From positions 111,738-175,737 of the forward strand of contig DATDJI010000023.1 in the NCBI GenBank assembly GCA_036520615.1: a stretch of 64,000 nucleotides of DNA, read 5' to 3'. The stretch is from CAMCXE01 sp036520615 (lineage in GTDB: Bacteria > Pseudomonadota > Gammaproteobacteria > Pseudomonadales > Cellvibrionaceae). The position numbers and the translations under genes are program-made. Below the pieces are notes generated by a model. It saw nothing but the letters and a program-made list of their open reading frames with translations, was not told the origin of the DNA and searched no databases. How positions within the stretch are numbered: position 1 is the stretch's first letter; each line of letters opens with the position of its first letter. Shown here piece by piece: positions 16,502 through 26,392 of the stretch.

Positions 16502-18637
16502 GTGAATCCTGTAATAAAACAATTTCAATACGGTAAAGAAACCGTAACCCTTGAGACTGGGCGCATCGCCCGTCAAGCTACTGGTGCTGTGGTCGTAAGC
16601 ATCGGTCAAACCCGCGTATTGTGTACAGTAGTAGGCGCCAAACAAGCCAGTCCCGGCCAAGGCTTTTTCCCCCTGTCCGTGCATTACCAAGAAAAAACCT
16701 ACGCCGCAGGCCGTATTCCTGGCGGTTTTTTTAAGCGTGAAGGCCGTCCAAGCGAAAAAGAAACTCTAACCTCGCGTTTAATCGACCGCCCTATCCGCCC
16801 GCTCTTTCCAGAAGGGTTTTTAAACGAAGTTCAAGTGGTCTGCACCGTTCTATCGGTGGAGAAAGATCAAGATCCAGACATAGCCGCAATGATAGGCACC
16901 TCAGCCGCTTTGGCCATTTCTGGCATTCCCTTTAGCGGCCCCATCGGCGCGGCGCGCGTGGGTTATACCGTTAAAGACGGCTATCTGCTCAACCCCAAAT
17001 TTAGCCAGTTGCTCACTTCCGAATTAGACATGGTAGTGGCTGGTACTCAAAACGCCGTTTTAATGGTGGAGTCAGAAGCCAATGAACTACCAGAAGACAT
17101 CATGTTGGGCGCAGTGTTATACGCTCACCAAGAAATGCAGGCTGTTGTCCAAGCGGTAACTGAATTGGCCCGAGATACCGCTAAACCCACCTGGAACTGG
17201 CAGGCACCTGCTGAAAACAGCGAATTAAAAGCAGCTCTTGACGCTGCTGTAGGCGCACAAATCGGCGATGCGTATCGCATTACAAATAAAGCTGCTCGCT
17301 ATGACAGCTTGTCAAAACTGCGCAGCGACGCAATAGCTCAATTGGCAACTGAAGGCTCAGGTTTCAGTTCTGATGCAGTTAAAGAAGCATTTGAAACTTT
17401 TGAATACAATCTGGTGCGCGGCCGTATCGTCAATGGCGAACCTCGTATCGACGGGCGCGATAACAAAACCGTGCGCGGTTTGAATATCGAAATTGGTGTA
17501 TTGCCTCGCGTACACGGATCATCGCTGTTCACACGTGGCGAAACCCAGGCACTAGTTGCTGCAACCTTAGGCTCCCCGCGTGATTCGCAGTTAGTTGAAG
17601 GCTTGGAGGGCGAGCGCAAAGAAGCCTTTATGCTGCACTACAACTTTCCTCCCTTCTCCGTCGGTGAGTGCGGCCGTATGGGCGCCACTGGCCGCCGTGA
17701 AATCGGCCATGGTCGTTTAGCGCGTCGCAGTATCGCCCCTATGCTACCTAGCGATGCCGAGTTCCCTTACAGCATTCGCATCGTCAGCGAAATTACCGAA
17801 TCTAACGGCTCAAGTTCTATGGCTTCGGTGTGCGGCACGAGCCTTGCGCTTATGGACGCAGGCGTACCTATAAAAGCGCCAGTCGCCGGTATCGCCATGG
17901 GATTAGTTAAAGAGGGCGACAAATTTGCCATTTTGACTGACATATTGGGCGATGAAGATCACCTGGGTGATATGGATTTTAAAGTAGCCGGAACCGCCAA
18001 CGGTGTTACCGCCTTACAGATGGACATCAAAATCCAGGGCATTACTGAAGAGATTATGGAAATTGCCCTGCAGCAAGCCCTGCAAGCGCGTTTACATATT
18101 TTGGCCGAGATGAACACGATCATTGCCAAGCCTCGCGCCACACTGTCATCTAATGCTCCGCAATACCACACGATGAAAGTCGACCCGGATAAAATCCGCG
18201 ACATCATCGGTAAAGGCGGCGCCATGATTCGCTCAATTACTGAAGAAACCGGCGCGTCCATCGACATCGATGACAACGGCACCGTTAAAATCTACGCTAG
18301 CAATGGCGAAGGCTTACAAGGTGCAACCGACCGTATTTTAGCCATTACTGCAGAAGCGGAAATCGGCGCTATTTATGAAGGCACAGTCGTACGTATCGTG
18401 GATTTCGGTGCATTTGTAAACTTTTTGCCCGGTAAAGACGGCTTAGTACACATTTCACAAATTGCCCATGAGCGCGTAAATGCCGTATCCGATTATTTAA
18501 AAGAAGGCCAAGTAATTAAAGTTAAATGCTTGGACGTAGATAATCGCGGCCGCATTAAACTCTCTATTAAAGAAACCTTGCCAGCTCCTGAAACTGCAGC
18601 GCCAATTGCTCAAGAAGAAGACGCCTCTCAAGAGTAA
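16502..18637 (+). CDS. pnp: Polynucleotide phosphorylase
   Basis: 3'-5' phosphorolytic exoribonuclease and degradosome component. The 711 aa protein has the first RNase PH domain (PLSVHYQEKTYAAGRIPGGFFKREGRPSE region), an alpha-helical linker, the catalytic second RNase PH domain (RGETQALVAATLG, NFPPFSVGE), a KH domain (DKIRDIIGKGGAMIRSITEE, about 560-610) and a C-terminal S1 domain (GAIYEGTVVRIVDFGAFVNF, about 622-690). The start is GTG at 16502 with AAGGA 5-9 nt upstream. Confidence 0.98.
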   Translation: MNPVIKQFQYGKETVTLETGRIARQATGAVVVSIGQTRVLCTVVGAKQASPGQGFFPLSVHYQEKTYAAGRIPGGFFKREGRPSEKETLTSRLIDRPIRPLFPEGFLNEVQVVCTVLSVEKDQDPDIAAMIGTSAALAISGIPFSGPIGAARVGYTVKDGYLLNPKFSQLLTSELDMVVAGTQNAVLMVESEANELPEDIMLGAVLYAHQEMQAVVQAVTELARDTAKPTWNWQAPAENSELKAALDAAVGAQIGDAYRITNKAARYDSLSKLRSDAIAQLATEGSGFSSDAVKEAFETFEYNLVRGRIVNGEPRIDGRDNKTVRGLNIEIGVLPRVHGSSLFTRGETQALVAATLGSPRDSQLVEGLEGERKEAFMLHYNFPPFSVGECGRMGATGRREIGHGRLARRSIAPMLPSDAEFPYSIRIVSEITESNGSSSMASVCGTSLALMDAGVPIKAPVAGIAMGLVKEGDKFAILTDILGDEDHLGDMDFKVAGTANGVTALQMDIKIQGITEEIMEIALQQALQARLHILAEMNTIIAKPRATLSSNAPQYHTMKVDPDKIRDIIGKGGAMIRSITEETGASIDIDDNGTVKIYASNGEGLQGATDRILAITAEAEIGAIYEGTVVRIVDFGAFVNFLPGKDGLVHISQIAHERVNAVSDYLKEGQVIKVKCLDVDNRGRIKLSIKETLPAPETAAPIAQEEDASQE

Positions 18638-18653
18638 TCGCCTCATCGAATAA

Positions 18654-18678
18654 AACCCGCTGCGGCGGGTTTTTTTTC
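18654..18678 (+). terminator. Terminator after pnp
   Basis: AACCCGC-TGCG-GCGGGTT stem followed by a run of T. It closes the metY-pnp region. Confidence 0.92.
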
Positions 18679-18735
18679 GCACCGAGAACTCTTTTTTATA
18701 TCAATGCATTTGTTTCCTCTAGGTTCACCGTTGTC

Positions 18736-19530
18736 ATGATTATTCGAATTTTAATTTTGTTAACATCAGCTGTTGTATTCAATGCTCAGGCTGAATTAGA
18801 TAATAATCAAACTCAAAAATGGCAATTCGGCTTAGGCCTAGGCAGCCAAACCATAGCTGACTATCGCGGCTCGTCTTATTATCAAACGCAATTTATTCCT
18901 ATCCCTTTTGTAATGTATAGCGGTGATTACATAAAAATAGATCGCGACGGTGCTCGAGGAGAATACCGCTGGAGCGATCAATTAGAATTTAATGTTTCCG
19001 CCGATGCTGCTTTAAATGGCGACAGCGAAGATAATCCTCTGCGACAAGGCATGCCACAATTAAATTCCGCATTTGAAATCGGACCATCTCTGAACTGGGC
19101 ATTTGCACACAACACACTTAGTCAAGGTTGGTCGTTGCGCTTGCCTATAAGATCGGTTTATACATTTGGCTCGGAAGGTTTTGGCCATCAAGGCTATATA
19201 TTTAATCCAAAATTAACTTGGCGGAGAACACTGGCAGACAACTGGATAACGAGTCTAAATATAGGCCCGATCTGGGCAAGCAGCGATTATCACGATTATT
19301 ATTACAGCGTAGCTGCCTTCTACGCCACGCAAAATCGGCCCGCGTACGACGCTCGCTCTGGCTACAGTGGCTTTATGAGTAAACTATCCGTGAAAAGAAA
19401 TTTCGGCCGTTACTGGCTTGGCGCATTGGTGCGCACAGATTTATTAAACGGTGCCGTGTTTTTAGATAGCCCCTTGGTTGAGGAGAAAATTTCAGTGAGT
19501 TTCGGTTTAGCCGCGGTATATTTATTTTAA
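18736..19530 (+). CDS. MipA/OmpV-family outer membrane protein
   Basis: The 264 aa protein begins with a cleavable signal peptide (MIIRILILLTSAVVFNAQA) followed by a beta-barrel pattern of alternating aromatic and polar residues, with the family start FGLGLGSQTIADYRGSSYY and a C-terminal FGLAAVYLF that ends in Phe, as outer membrane barrels do. MipA/OmpV proteins are linked to murein synthesis scaffolds or osmoregulated outer membrane channels; the role here is not determined. It is separated from apbE by 101 nt and may be co-transcribed with it. Confidence 0.85.
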   Translation: MIIRILILLTSAVVFNAQAELDNNQTQKWQFGLGLGSQTIADYRGSSYYQTQFIPIPFVMYSGDYIKIDRDGARGEYRWSDQLEFNVSADAALNGDSEDNPLRQGMPQLNSAFEIGPSLNWAFAHNTLSQGWSLRLPIRSVYTFGSEGFGHQGYIFNPKLTWRRTLADNWITSLNIGPIWASSDYHDYYYSVAAFYATQNRPAYDARSGYSGFMSKLSVKRNFGRYWLGALVRTDLLNGAVFLDSPLVEEKISVSFGLAAVYLF

Positions 19531-19631
19531 CCACATCGAATTGATTTTTGTCCTTTGAGCAAATCAATTGGAGAGGTCAATTGCACTGTTATAGTCGCAT
19601 AAAAATCATTTACATTTGTATTGGGACAACA

Positions 19632-20684
19632 ATGAAAGCCTTTTCCCGCAGTTTAAATTTTTTATTGTGTTTAGCGATCTGCGTAAGCGCATGCAGCCGT
19701 CAGCCTGAAATTTTAAAAATTGAAGGCGCAGCCCAAGGCACCACTTACCATATAACCTATGTGCCTTCTGCAAAAATAAACAACGCTACACAGAACGTCT
19801 TAGCCGCTGAAATAGAAAAAGAATTGGCGCGGCTTGATAAATCTATTTCTAATTATCGCGCCGATTCGGATATTGAACAATTTAATAGCCAGATAACCAC
19901 GAACACTATTGAAGTCTCTGAGGAAATTGTTTATTTAATTGAAACGGCACGCTCAGTTAGCACAGCCAGCAACGGCTGTTACGACGTTACAATCAAGCCA
20001 TTATTCGATCTATGGGGTTTTAAGAAAAATGTGTTTTCAGAGCCAAGCGAAGAGGCGCTAACAAACACTCTGGCATTAGTAGGTATGGATAAACTTGAGA
20101 CGCTCGATAAAACTCACCTGCGCAAAAAAGTGCCTAACCTGCGCGTTGATTTATCTTCGATCGGCCAGGGCTATAGCATTGGCAAAATAGCCGCTCTGTT
20201 AGAATCTTATGAGATAGCCAATTATATTGTCGAAATCGGCGGCGAACTTAAGGTGCGCGGCCAAAAACCCCACGGCAGACCCTGGCGCTTAGCACTGGAA
20301 AAGCCTTTAAGCAACGAACAAAAAATTGAAAAAATTGCCGTCTTTAACACCACAGCACCCATGGCTATGATGCCCTCTGGCACTTACCATCATTTTTTTG
20401 ATACTAATGGTAAACGCTACAGCCACATCCTTGACGCCCGCACAGGCAAACCCATCACCCATTCCAGCGCATCCGCGACGGTGTTAAATCCAGACCCGAC
20501 ACTTGCCGATGCATGGTCCACTGCATTGTTATGTTTAGGCAGTGCAGAAGGTATTAGCCTGGCCAACTCACTGGGTATAGCCGCGTTATACATTGACCAA
20601 TCGAACGATGGTTTTAGCGAAAAGCCAACTCAAGCGCTAAATAATTTAACCTCAATTAGTTTTGAAAACGCTAAAGACGATTGA
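19632..20684 (+). CDS. apbE: FAD:protein FMN transferase (ApbE lipoprotein)
   Basis: Attaches FMN covalently to Thr of flavoproteins such as NqrB/NqrC or RnfG. The 350 aa protein starts with a lipoprotein signal; lipobox VSAC places the lipidated Cys at residue 21. The ApbE signatures are visible: GTTYHITY, DKSISNYRADSDIEQFN, VDLSSIGQGYSIG, GGELKVRGQKPHGRPW, SHILDARTGKPI and the Mg-binding DAWSTALLCLG. ATG 19632 is chosen because it gives the lipoprotein signal; an in-frame upstream ATG at 19548 would bury it. No Nqr or Rnf genes are in the window. Confidence 0.93.
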   Translation: MKAFSRSLNFLLCLAICVSACSRQPEILKIEGAAQGTTYHITYVPSAKINNATQNVLAAEIEKELARLDKSISNYRADSDIEQFNSQITTNTIEVSEEIVYLIETARSVSTASNGCYDVTIKPLFDLWGFKKNVFSEPSEEALTNTLALVGMDKLETLDKTHLRKKVPNLRVDLSSIGQGYSIGKIAALLESYEIANYIVEIGGELKVRGQKPHGRPWRLALEKPLSNEQKIEKIAVFNTTAPMAMMPSGTYHHFFDTNGKRYSHILDARTGKPITHSSASATVLNPDPTLADAWSTALLCLGSAEGISLANSLGIAALYIDQSNDGFSEKPTQALNNLTSISFENAKDD

Positions 20685-21039
20685 GCAAATTGATCGAGAC
20701 TGCCGATAGCTCTATTCGAATATTTATCTAGCTGTACTACTTCAGTGTTTACCAAGCAGCTGCGCGAGGTCTTTGCGAGGGAAAACATCTAGAGAGCCTA
20801 GCCAAACCTCTTCACCTAATCCGACCTCAACGCTTAGAATTTTTCAGGGCCGCTGCCATTTAAACAGCTTAATAACCGCTAAGAGCTTGGCTATTCCTAT
20901 CTCTCTATAATTCAATTCCCCACCGCAAAGTCGTTAATTTAGTCTCATACGCCAAAAAATCGGCTAAACTGCAGCACATGGTTCAATTGACCAATAAAGT
21001 GTTCCATTCAGCAACATGCGCGGTACCCGTATTACGATT
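20685..21039. other. Intergenic region, apbE to serine hydrolase
   Basis: 355 nt without a supported gene. No clear terminator or strong promoter is visible. An in-frame ATG at 21016 precedes the preferred start of the next gene but has no ribosome site. Confidence 0.5.
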
Positions 21040-22551
21040 ATGAAAAATAATAAAGTTACTTACGTATTAATTTTGGCGTTTTTAAACTTCGCAAGTCTCG
21101 CCCAGCCTACATATGCTGCGACAAGTGAAACCAAAGAAAAACCTTCCACCATATACAAAGCGGCTGCACAACCGCGCGTAACAAAAGCTAAAACACCGGC
21201 AACTGCACCTGTCTCCAGCAAGGCTATGGCAAAAAATACAGCCAAAACTCAAGGGCCCGTTTTGCCGAAAAATACTGCAAAACTTGCTGTAAAAGCACCG
21301 CTGAAAATCAAGAGCAAAGCACCACCGCTGATAGCTGCTAGGACAGCACAGACCAAAACGGCTACTAATACAAAATATGCCTCTTCCCTTTCAAGCAAAA
21401 ATGATATCGCTTGGGCTCAAGGCGTTGGGGCTATAAATAAATTTAGACCCGATGGCTCTAAACCCTATTACAAACAGTTTGAAGATTACGTGCGAGAGGT
21501 AATCGCGCCTAGAGTACCTGGAGCTGCGCTAGCCATAGTTGCCGATGGACAGGTGCAAATTCTGGAAGGGTTTGGTACCCGCGCCGTAGGAACGATGCAA
21601 CCGGTGGATGCCGACACGGTATTTCGCCTTGCATCTGTATCAAAAACATTTGCCTCCGGTGCAGCCGCTATTGCAGTGCGCGACAAGCTTCTCAGCTGGG
21701 ATACCACGATACAAAGCAAAGTACCCTACGTAGCTTTTAGCAATCCTAATTACGGCCGACAGCTTACTCTTAAAGATGTTTTGGCCCAACGCTCAGGGCT
21801 GCCCAAACATACCTACACGCATTTAATTGAAGAGAATGTGCCTTATCAGGAAACACTCGGGCGTCTTAAATACGTGAATTTCGCCTGCCCTCCCGGTAAG
21901 TGTTATAGCTATCAAAATGTGGTGTACAGCTTAAGCGGCGACATGATTAAAGCCGTTACCGGGAAGACCTATGAAGCATACACAGTGGAAAAACTCTTCC
22001 GCCCGCTCAATATGCTCACCGCTTCATTTGGCTTAAGCGCCTTTGATGCTTCCCCCAATAAAGCAATGCCGCACGTGTGGCGCAGAGCAGGCTGGCAGCC
22101 AACAGATAGAGTAGACCACAATTATTATTCGGTTGGCCCCGCCGCAGGTGTGAATGCATCTATTCGTGATATGTCCCAATGGCTGCTTGCCCAACTCGGC
22201 CATAAACCGGACGTATTGCCTATTTATTTGTTAAATGAGATGCAACAAAAAATCACCCCCAATACCCTGGGCGACTCCCATTACGCTGATCGCGTAGATT
22301 TAACTAATACACACTATGGCTTGGGCTGGAGAATATTCGATTTTGATGGTCAGAAAAATTTCGCTCACCACGGAGGCTGGGTACAAGGCTACAGAGCGGA
22401 AGTGGTATTCAATCGCCAATTACAAATTGGCATGGCGTTTCTTACCAATTCCGAAACCAAGCTCGCACGCAATATCATTTTTAAATATTTGGATCTTTAT
22501 GAAGACGATTTGCGCAAAGGCAGAATTGTGCGCACGATGGCGGCGAAATAA
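21040..22551 (+). CDS. Secreted serine hydrolase, beta-lactamase/PBP-C family
   Basis: The 503 aa protein is exported (signal peptide ending near PTYA, residue 26) and then has a Lys/Ala/Pro/Thr-rich linker to about residue 110. The catalytic domain follows, with S-x-x-K (LASVSKTF, about residue 201), Y-x-N (YSYQNVVYS) and the third box HHGGWVQGY in place of K-T-G. This matches class C beta-lactamase-like esterases/DD-peptidases (PF00144). The basic linker may thread through or bind peptidoglycan, which is inference. The substrate could be a D-Ala peptide or an ester; antibiotic hydrolysis cannot be claimed. ATG 21040 gives the clean signal peptide. Confidence 0.85.
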   Translation: MKNNKVTYVLILAFLNFASLAQPTYAATSETKEKPSTIYKAAAQPRVTKAKTPATAPVSSKAMAKNTAKTQGPVLPKNTAKLAVKAPLKIKSKAPPLIAARTAQTKTATNTKYASSLSSKNDIAWAQGVGAINKFRPDGSKPYYKQFEDYVREVIAPRVPGAALAIVADGQVQILEGFGTRAVGTMQPVDADTVFRLASVSKTFASGAAAIAVRDKLLSWDTTIQSKVPYVAFSNPNYGRQLTLKDVLAQRSGLPKHTYTHLIEENVPYQETLGRLKYVNFACPPGKCYSYQNVVYSLSGDMIKAVTGKTYEAYTVEKLFRPLNMLTASFGLSAFDASPNKAMPHVWRRAGWQPTDRVDHNYYSVGPAAGVNASIRDMSQWLLAQLGHKPDVLPIYLLNEMQQKITPNTLGDSHYADRVDLTNTHYGLGWRIFDFDGQKNFAHHGGWVQGYRAEVVFNRQLQIGMAFLTNSETKLARNIIFKYLDLYEDDLRKGRIVRTMAAK

Positions 22552-22850
22552 TCTAGAATAACTCTGAACATCCAAAAGCCGCTTATATAAATAGGCTTTT
22601 AGCTAACTTGACAGCTCTACCGTGCAAGTACGTTAGTTTCAAATGTTTTCTTTCTGGCAAATTTAGGCATGCTTAGATTAATTTACGCAAACATAAATAC
22701 GTACGCGTAACGCCGCAAGCGTCCTACTCGCGGCGCTTTCGCAAAGCTTGCGCCTTTATATTTAATCAAATGTTCTTTGCGCTTTACGATTTGATATATT
22801 CGCGCGGTAATTCCCCAACACTCCGTTGTCTTTATAAAACTTTAATCCGG
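22552..22850. other. Convergent intergenic region
   Basis: 299 nt between convergent genes. It holds AAAAGCC/GGCTTTT (22574-22600, 13-nt loop), a possible weak terminator for the serine hydrolase gene, and CGCCGC/GCGGCG (22711-22735), a GC-rich hairpin without a T run. No gene is supported. Confidence 0.4.
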
Positions 22851-24275
22851 TTAATCGTCGTCCGCATCGTCAGAACCTGCCATACCTAATTCCTTGAGTT
22901 TGCGCGTTAATGTATTTCGCCCCCATCCCAACAAATTAGCCGCGTCGCGTTTGCGGCCCGCTGTATGTTTTAGCGCTGTTTCAATCAAAGCACGCTCGAA
23001 TGTGGGTACAGCCTCAGAGAGAATATCCTGCTGGCCACGCGCTAGGCACTGATCAGCCCAATAACGTAGTGCTTTTTCCCAATCACCCGCAGGCGCCTGA
23101 GTGTCTTTGCGCTCCATAAGTTCAGGCGGTAAATCCTGTACATGAACTTCTCTTCCCGCCGCCATGACGGTAATCCAACGGCAGGTATTTTCTAACTGAC
23201 GCACATTCCCCGGCCAAGCTAAATTACTTAAATAAGTTTGCGCCTCTTTCGTTAATATTTTTGGTTCTACATTTAATTCCAATGCGGCTCGGTGTAAAAA
23301 ATGTTGTGCCAAACGTGGAATATCTTCGCGCCGCTCAGCTAATTTAGGTAAATGAATACGAATAACATTTAAGCGATGAAATAAATCCTCTCGAAAACGG
23401 TTATCCTCAACCAAGCTCTCCAAATTCTGGTGAGTAGCGGCAATAATTCGCACATCCACTTTTACCGGTGTATGGCCACCTACTCGGTAAAATTCACCGT
23501 CAGCTAAAACACGCAATAAACGCGTTTGAGTATCCGCAGGCATATCACCAATTTCATCTAAAAATAATGTACCGCCATCCGCTTGTTGAAACCGCCCCTG
23601 CCTTAAAGCAGCTGCTCCTGTAAATGCGCCTTTTTCATGCCCAAATAATTCCGACTCGATTAAATCTCGCGGAATAGCGGCCATATTTAATGCGATAAAC
23701 GGACCGTCGCGGCGGGGACTGTGGCGGTGTAAGGCACGGGCCACTAATTCTTTCCCTGTGCCGGATTCACCATTAATTAAAACCGTAATATTCGATTGCG
23801 ACAGACGACCAATCGCGCGAAATACTTCCTGCATTGCTGGCGCTTCGCCAATAATTTCCGTTGTCATAGGTGCAGGTGTAGGAGCAGCTTCTTGCGCCTG
23901 CTCTTTAGCATGCACTAAAGCGCGTTGTGTCACCGCAACAGCTTCATCTACGTCGAAGGGTTTAGGCAAATATTCGAATGCCCCGCCTTGATATGCCGCT
24001 ACGGCGGAATCAAGATCTGAATGAGCCGTCATAATAATAATCGGCAAGCTAGGATATTCTTTATGGATACTAGAAAGTAGCGTTAAACCATCAATCCCTG
24101 GCATACGCACATCGCTAATAATGGCATCAGGGCGTAAAGTAGATAAACGCGCGAGCGCGCGATCGCCATTTTCAAAACTATCGGTATTTATACCCGATTG
24201 CTGCAGGGCTTTTTCCAACACCCAGCGAATAGAGCGATCGTCATCAATTATCCAGACGAGATTAGGTTTCGGCAT
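22851..24275 (-). CDS. glnG: Nitrogen regulator NtrC (NR-I)
   Basis: Sigma-54 activator of nitrogen-limitation genes. The 474 aa protein has a receiver domain (IIDDDRSIRWVLE, phospho-Asp in DAIISDVRMPG), an AAA+ domain with Walker A GESGTGKE, the sigma-54 contact GAFTGA and Walker B GGTLFLDEIGDMP, and a Fis-type helix-turn-helix C-terminus (RDAANLLGWGRNTLTRKLKELG). ATG 24275 (MPKPNLVWIID) is the conserved start; the frame is open ten codons further up. It overlaps the end of ntrB by 14 nt. Confidence 0.96.
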   Translation of the reverse strand: MPKPNLVWIIDDDRSIRWVLEKALQQSGINTDSFENGDRALARLSTLRPDAIISDVRMPGIDGLTLLSSIHKEYPSLPIIIMTAHSDLDSAVAAYQGGAFEYLPKPFDVDEAVAVTQRALVHAKEQAQEAAPTPAPMTTEIIGEAPAMQEVFRAIGRLSQSNITVLINGESGTGKELVARALHRHSPRRDGPFIALNMAAIPRDLIESELFGHEKGAFTGAAALRQGRFQQADGGTLFLDEIGDMPADTQTRLLRVLADGEFYRVGGHTPVKVDVRIIAATHQNLESLVEDNRFREDLFHRLNVIRIHLPKLAERREDIPRLAQHFLHRAALELNVEPKILTKEAQTYLSNLAWPGNVRQLENTCRWITVMAAGREVHVQDLPPELMERKDTQAPAGDWEKALRYWADQCLARGQQDILSEAVPTFERALIETALKHTAGRKRDAANLLGWGRNTLTRKLKELGMAGSDDADDD

Positions 24276-25338
24276 AGTTATCATCCAATGGCAAATAAAC
24301 GGCAAATTCGGTACAGCCAGGTTGGCTATTACACTCGATTAACCCGTGATGTTGATTTATTAATTTCTGCGCTATAGCTAAACCCAAGCCAGTACCCTCA
24401 GCCCGGCCGGTAATCATAGGGAAAAAGATATCCTCGATTAATTCGGGCGGAATACCCGGGCCGTTGTCGATAATCGCTAATCGAACAACAAGCGGATGAT
24501 GCCTGCGCCCAATGGTGTAACGGCGATGAATACGGGTGGCTATAGTAATTTTCGGGATGCGCTCGGAGGGATTTTCCAATAATGCTTGCATCGCGTTGCG
24601 AGCAATATTCAATAATGCTTGAATTAATTGCTCTTTATCGGCAAGTAATTCAGGAATACTCGGGTCATAATCGCGTGCAATAGATATTTTTTTATCCGAT
24701 TCCGCTTTAATTACCGCCGCTATGTGTTCTAACACTTCATGAATATTAATAAGGTGCCGCTCGGGTGGTTTATTCGGCCCAAGCATCCGGTCAACCAAAT
24801 TCCGCAAACGGTCAGTTTCATCAATAATAATGCGCGTATATTCTTCCAAATCTTGCGATGATAATTCCCTCGCCAGTAGTTGTGCCGCACCACGAATACC
24901 GCCAAGGGGGTTTTTAATTTCGTGTGCCAGTGAGCGTACTAGATTACGTGAGGTCTCTTGCGACGAGATGAGCGCCTCCTCACGACTAATACGCAGTAGG
25001 CGATCAAGCGGTTGCACCTCGAGAATTACCACTCCCATTTCTGCATTTGGGCTTACCGAATAATCAACGGTAATGTCATTTAAATTATGCAGCCGCCAAC
25101 GTACGCGTCGATTAGTAAAATGGTGATTGAAACGCAACGACTCGTGTAGAGCATCAAGCGTGCCTTCAGCTTCGGAAAAACAATAACTAATCGGCTTTCC
25201 AAGCACCTGCTCACCCGACACTCCCAACAACATCTCAGCTGCCAAGTTTAAATGGCGTAGATTTAAATGCTGATCTAGCACTATGACCGCCGTTATAAGG
25301 TTATCAAGCAACTGTCGATAGTGGGCTGGGTCGAACAT
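24262..25338 (-). CDS. glnL: Nitrogen sensor kinase NtrB (NR-II)
   Basis: Histidine kinase/phosphatase of NtrC under PII control. The 358 aa protein has an N-terminal PAS domain (LLDNLITAVIVLDQHLNLRHLN), the phospho-acceptor H box SLAHEIKNPLGGIRGAA, the N box LLNIARNAMQALLE and the G boxes DNGPGIPPE and GTGLGLAIA. No membrane segments, so cytosolic. ATG 25338 has AGGAAA upstream; an in-frame start at 25389 would add 17 residues not seen in the family. It forms one unit with ntrC. Confidence 0.95.
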   Translation of the reverse strand: MFDPAHYRQLLDNLITAVIVLDQHLNLRHLNLAAEMLLGVSGEQVLGKPISYCFSEAEGTLDALHESLRFNHHFTNRRVRWRLHNLNDITVDYSVSPNAEMGVVILEVQPLDRLLRISREEALISSQETSRNLVRSLAHEIKNPLGGIRGAAQLLARELSSQDLEEYTRIIIDETDRLRNLVDRMLGPNKPPERHLINIHEVLEHIAAVIKAESDKKISIARDYDPSIPELLADKEQLIQALLNIARNAMQALLENPSERIPKITIATRIHRRYTIGRRHHPLVVRLAIIDNGPGIPPELIEDIFFPMITGRAEGTGLGLAIAQKLINQHHGLIECNSQPGCTEFAVYLPLDDNYAET

Positions 25339-25531
25339 GGTGCGTTTTCCTAGATAGGTATTAGGGCAAAGCAATAAATAAACCAACAAACCGACCGCTC
25401 GCCCTAGTATTGAGCCTGCAACGCCAAAACGTAGCGCTTAATTAAAAGATCGTTATATTTTAGTGATACAGATGATATCCAGCGGTGTTGAGATCGTTCT
25501 CAAGCAATTGAAATAAGTCAGTTAAGGTCTA

Positions 25532-25699
25532 ATGAGACGAACTGCTTCTACAGGAGGCGAGCGGCGTACTGGCAGCAATATAACAGGCACCAATGATGTG
25601 CGTATGGCACACGCGGGCGACCTAATTTTGCGCAGAGGAGGAGCGGTTTTAATCGATGATAAACGGCGCGACTGTAGGCGCGCCAAAAGTTATCTATAG
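25532..25699 (+). CDS. Possible small Arg-rich protein, 55 aa
   Basis: A short open frame in the 391-nt ntrB-DUF4124 gap on the opposite strand to its neighbours. AAGG lies 5 nt before the ATG. The peptide begins MRRTASTGGERRTG and has eleven Arg, no signal or membrane segment. A stem GGCGCG/CGCGCC lies in its last part. It could equally be chance, or part of a non-coding RNA. I do not recognise a family. Confidence 0.25.
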   Translation: MRRTASTGGERRTGSNITGTNDVRMAHAGDLILRRGGAVLIDDKRRDCRRAKSYL

Positions 25700-25729
25700 A
25701 AGAATAAATAGGCAAAATAATCGGCCGTA

Positions 25730-26308
25730 TTAGTTGACAGCCTTTTTATTTACACGGACGGGGCTATTCACACCGGTACGCAAAACAAATACGCGAACTG
25801 AATCCGAAGAAGCCAGCACCTTACCTTCAAGGTTTATGATATTCACACGAATATTATGCTCACCCCGTGGAATCTCGCGAATAACAAAACTATTACCGCG
25901 TGTAGATTCTCCGTAAGGTTGCCCATCTATCGTCAATTGAAATTCATCAGTCTCACCCAGCCCGGGAGCAACACTCACCGCTACAGCAAGATCTCTTTGG
26001 TCAGCGGTGATCTCCACTCCTTCGCGGGGCGATAAAATCTTCGCTTTATAAACCGATTGATTAGAAGCGGGTTGCGCCTCTTCAGCAGGAGCTCCCGGCT
26101 CGATAATGGACGTGGTAACCGGAGGTACTTCTGATTCATTAGAAGTGGGGGTAATCATTAAAGGGCGCAGATTAACTGTTTCTGCAGGTTTGTCGCCGGG
26201 TGTATCTGTGTAGGTCACATTACCTTTTGAATCTTTGATTTTATAAATTTCAGCCTGCACCCCGAGGGAACTCAGCATAAGCACTGCTAACACCAGCATT
26301 CGTTTCAT
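25730..26308 (-). CDS. Secreted DUF4124-domain protein
   Basis: The 192-193 aa protein has a signal peptide (MKRMLVLAVLMLSSLGVQA) directly followed by the DUF4124 pattern IYKIKDSKGNVTYTDTP (about 20-40), a Pro/Glu/Ser-rich middle, and a C-terminal Ig-like beta domain (GVEITADQRDLAVAVSV...GEHNIRVNIINLEGKVL). ATG 26308 with AAGGGTG upstream is preferred over a start at 26374. A DUF4124 protein between glnA and ntrBC is a recurrent arrangement in pseudomonads and relatives; its function is not known. Confidence 0.88.
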   Translation of the reverse strand: MKRMLVLAVLMLSSLGVQAEIYKIKDSKGNVTYTDTPGDKPAETVNLRPLMITPTSNESEVPPVTTSIIEPGAPAEEAQPASNQSVYKAKILSPREGVEITADQRDLAVAVSVAPGLGETDEFQLTIDGQPYGESTRGNSFVIREIPRGEHNIRVNIINLEGKVLASSDSVRVFVLRTGVNSPVRVNKKAVN

Positions 26309-26392
26309 AAGCACCCTTGTTGTACTTGTATGCCCTTTGATTGTGCCCAACTTGACGTAAAACGCAATATCCAACCGCAGTAGTGCTCGTCA

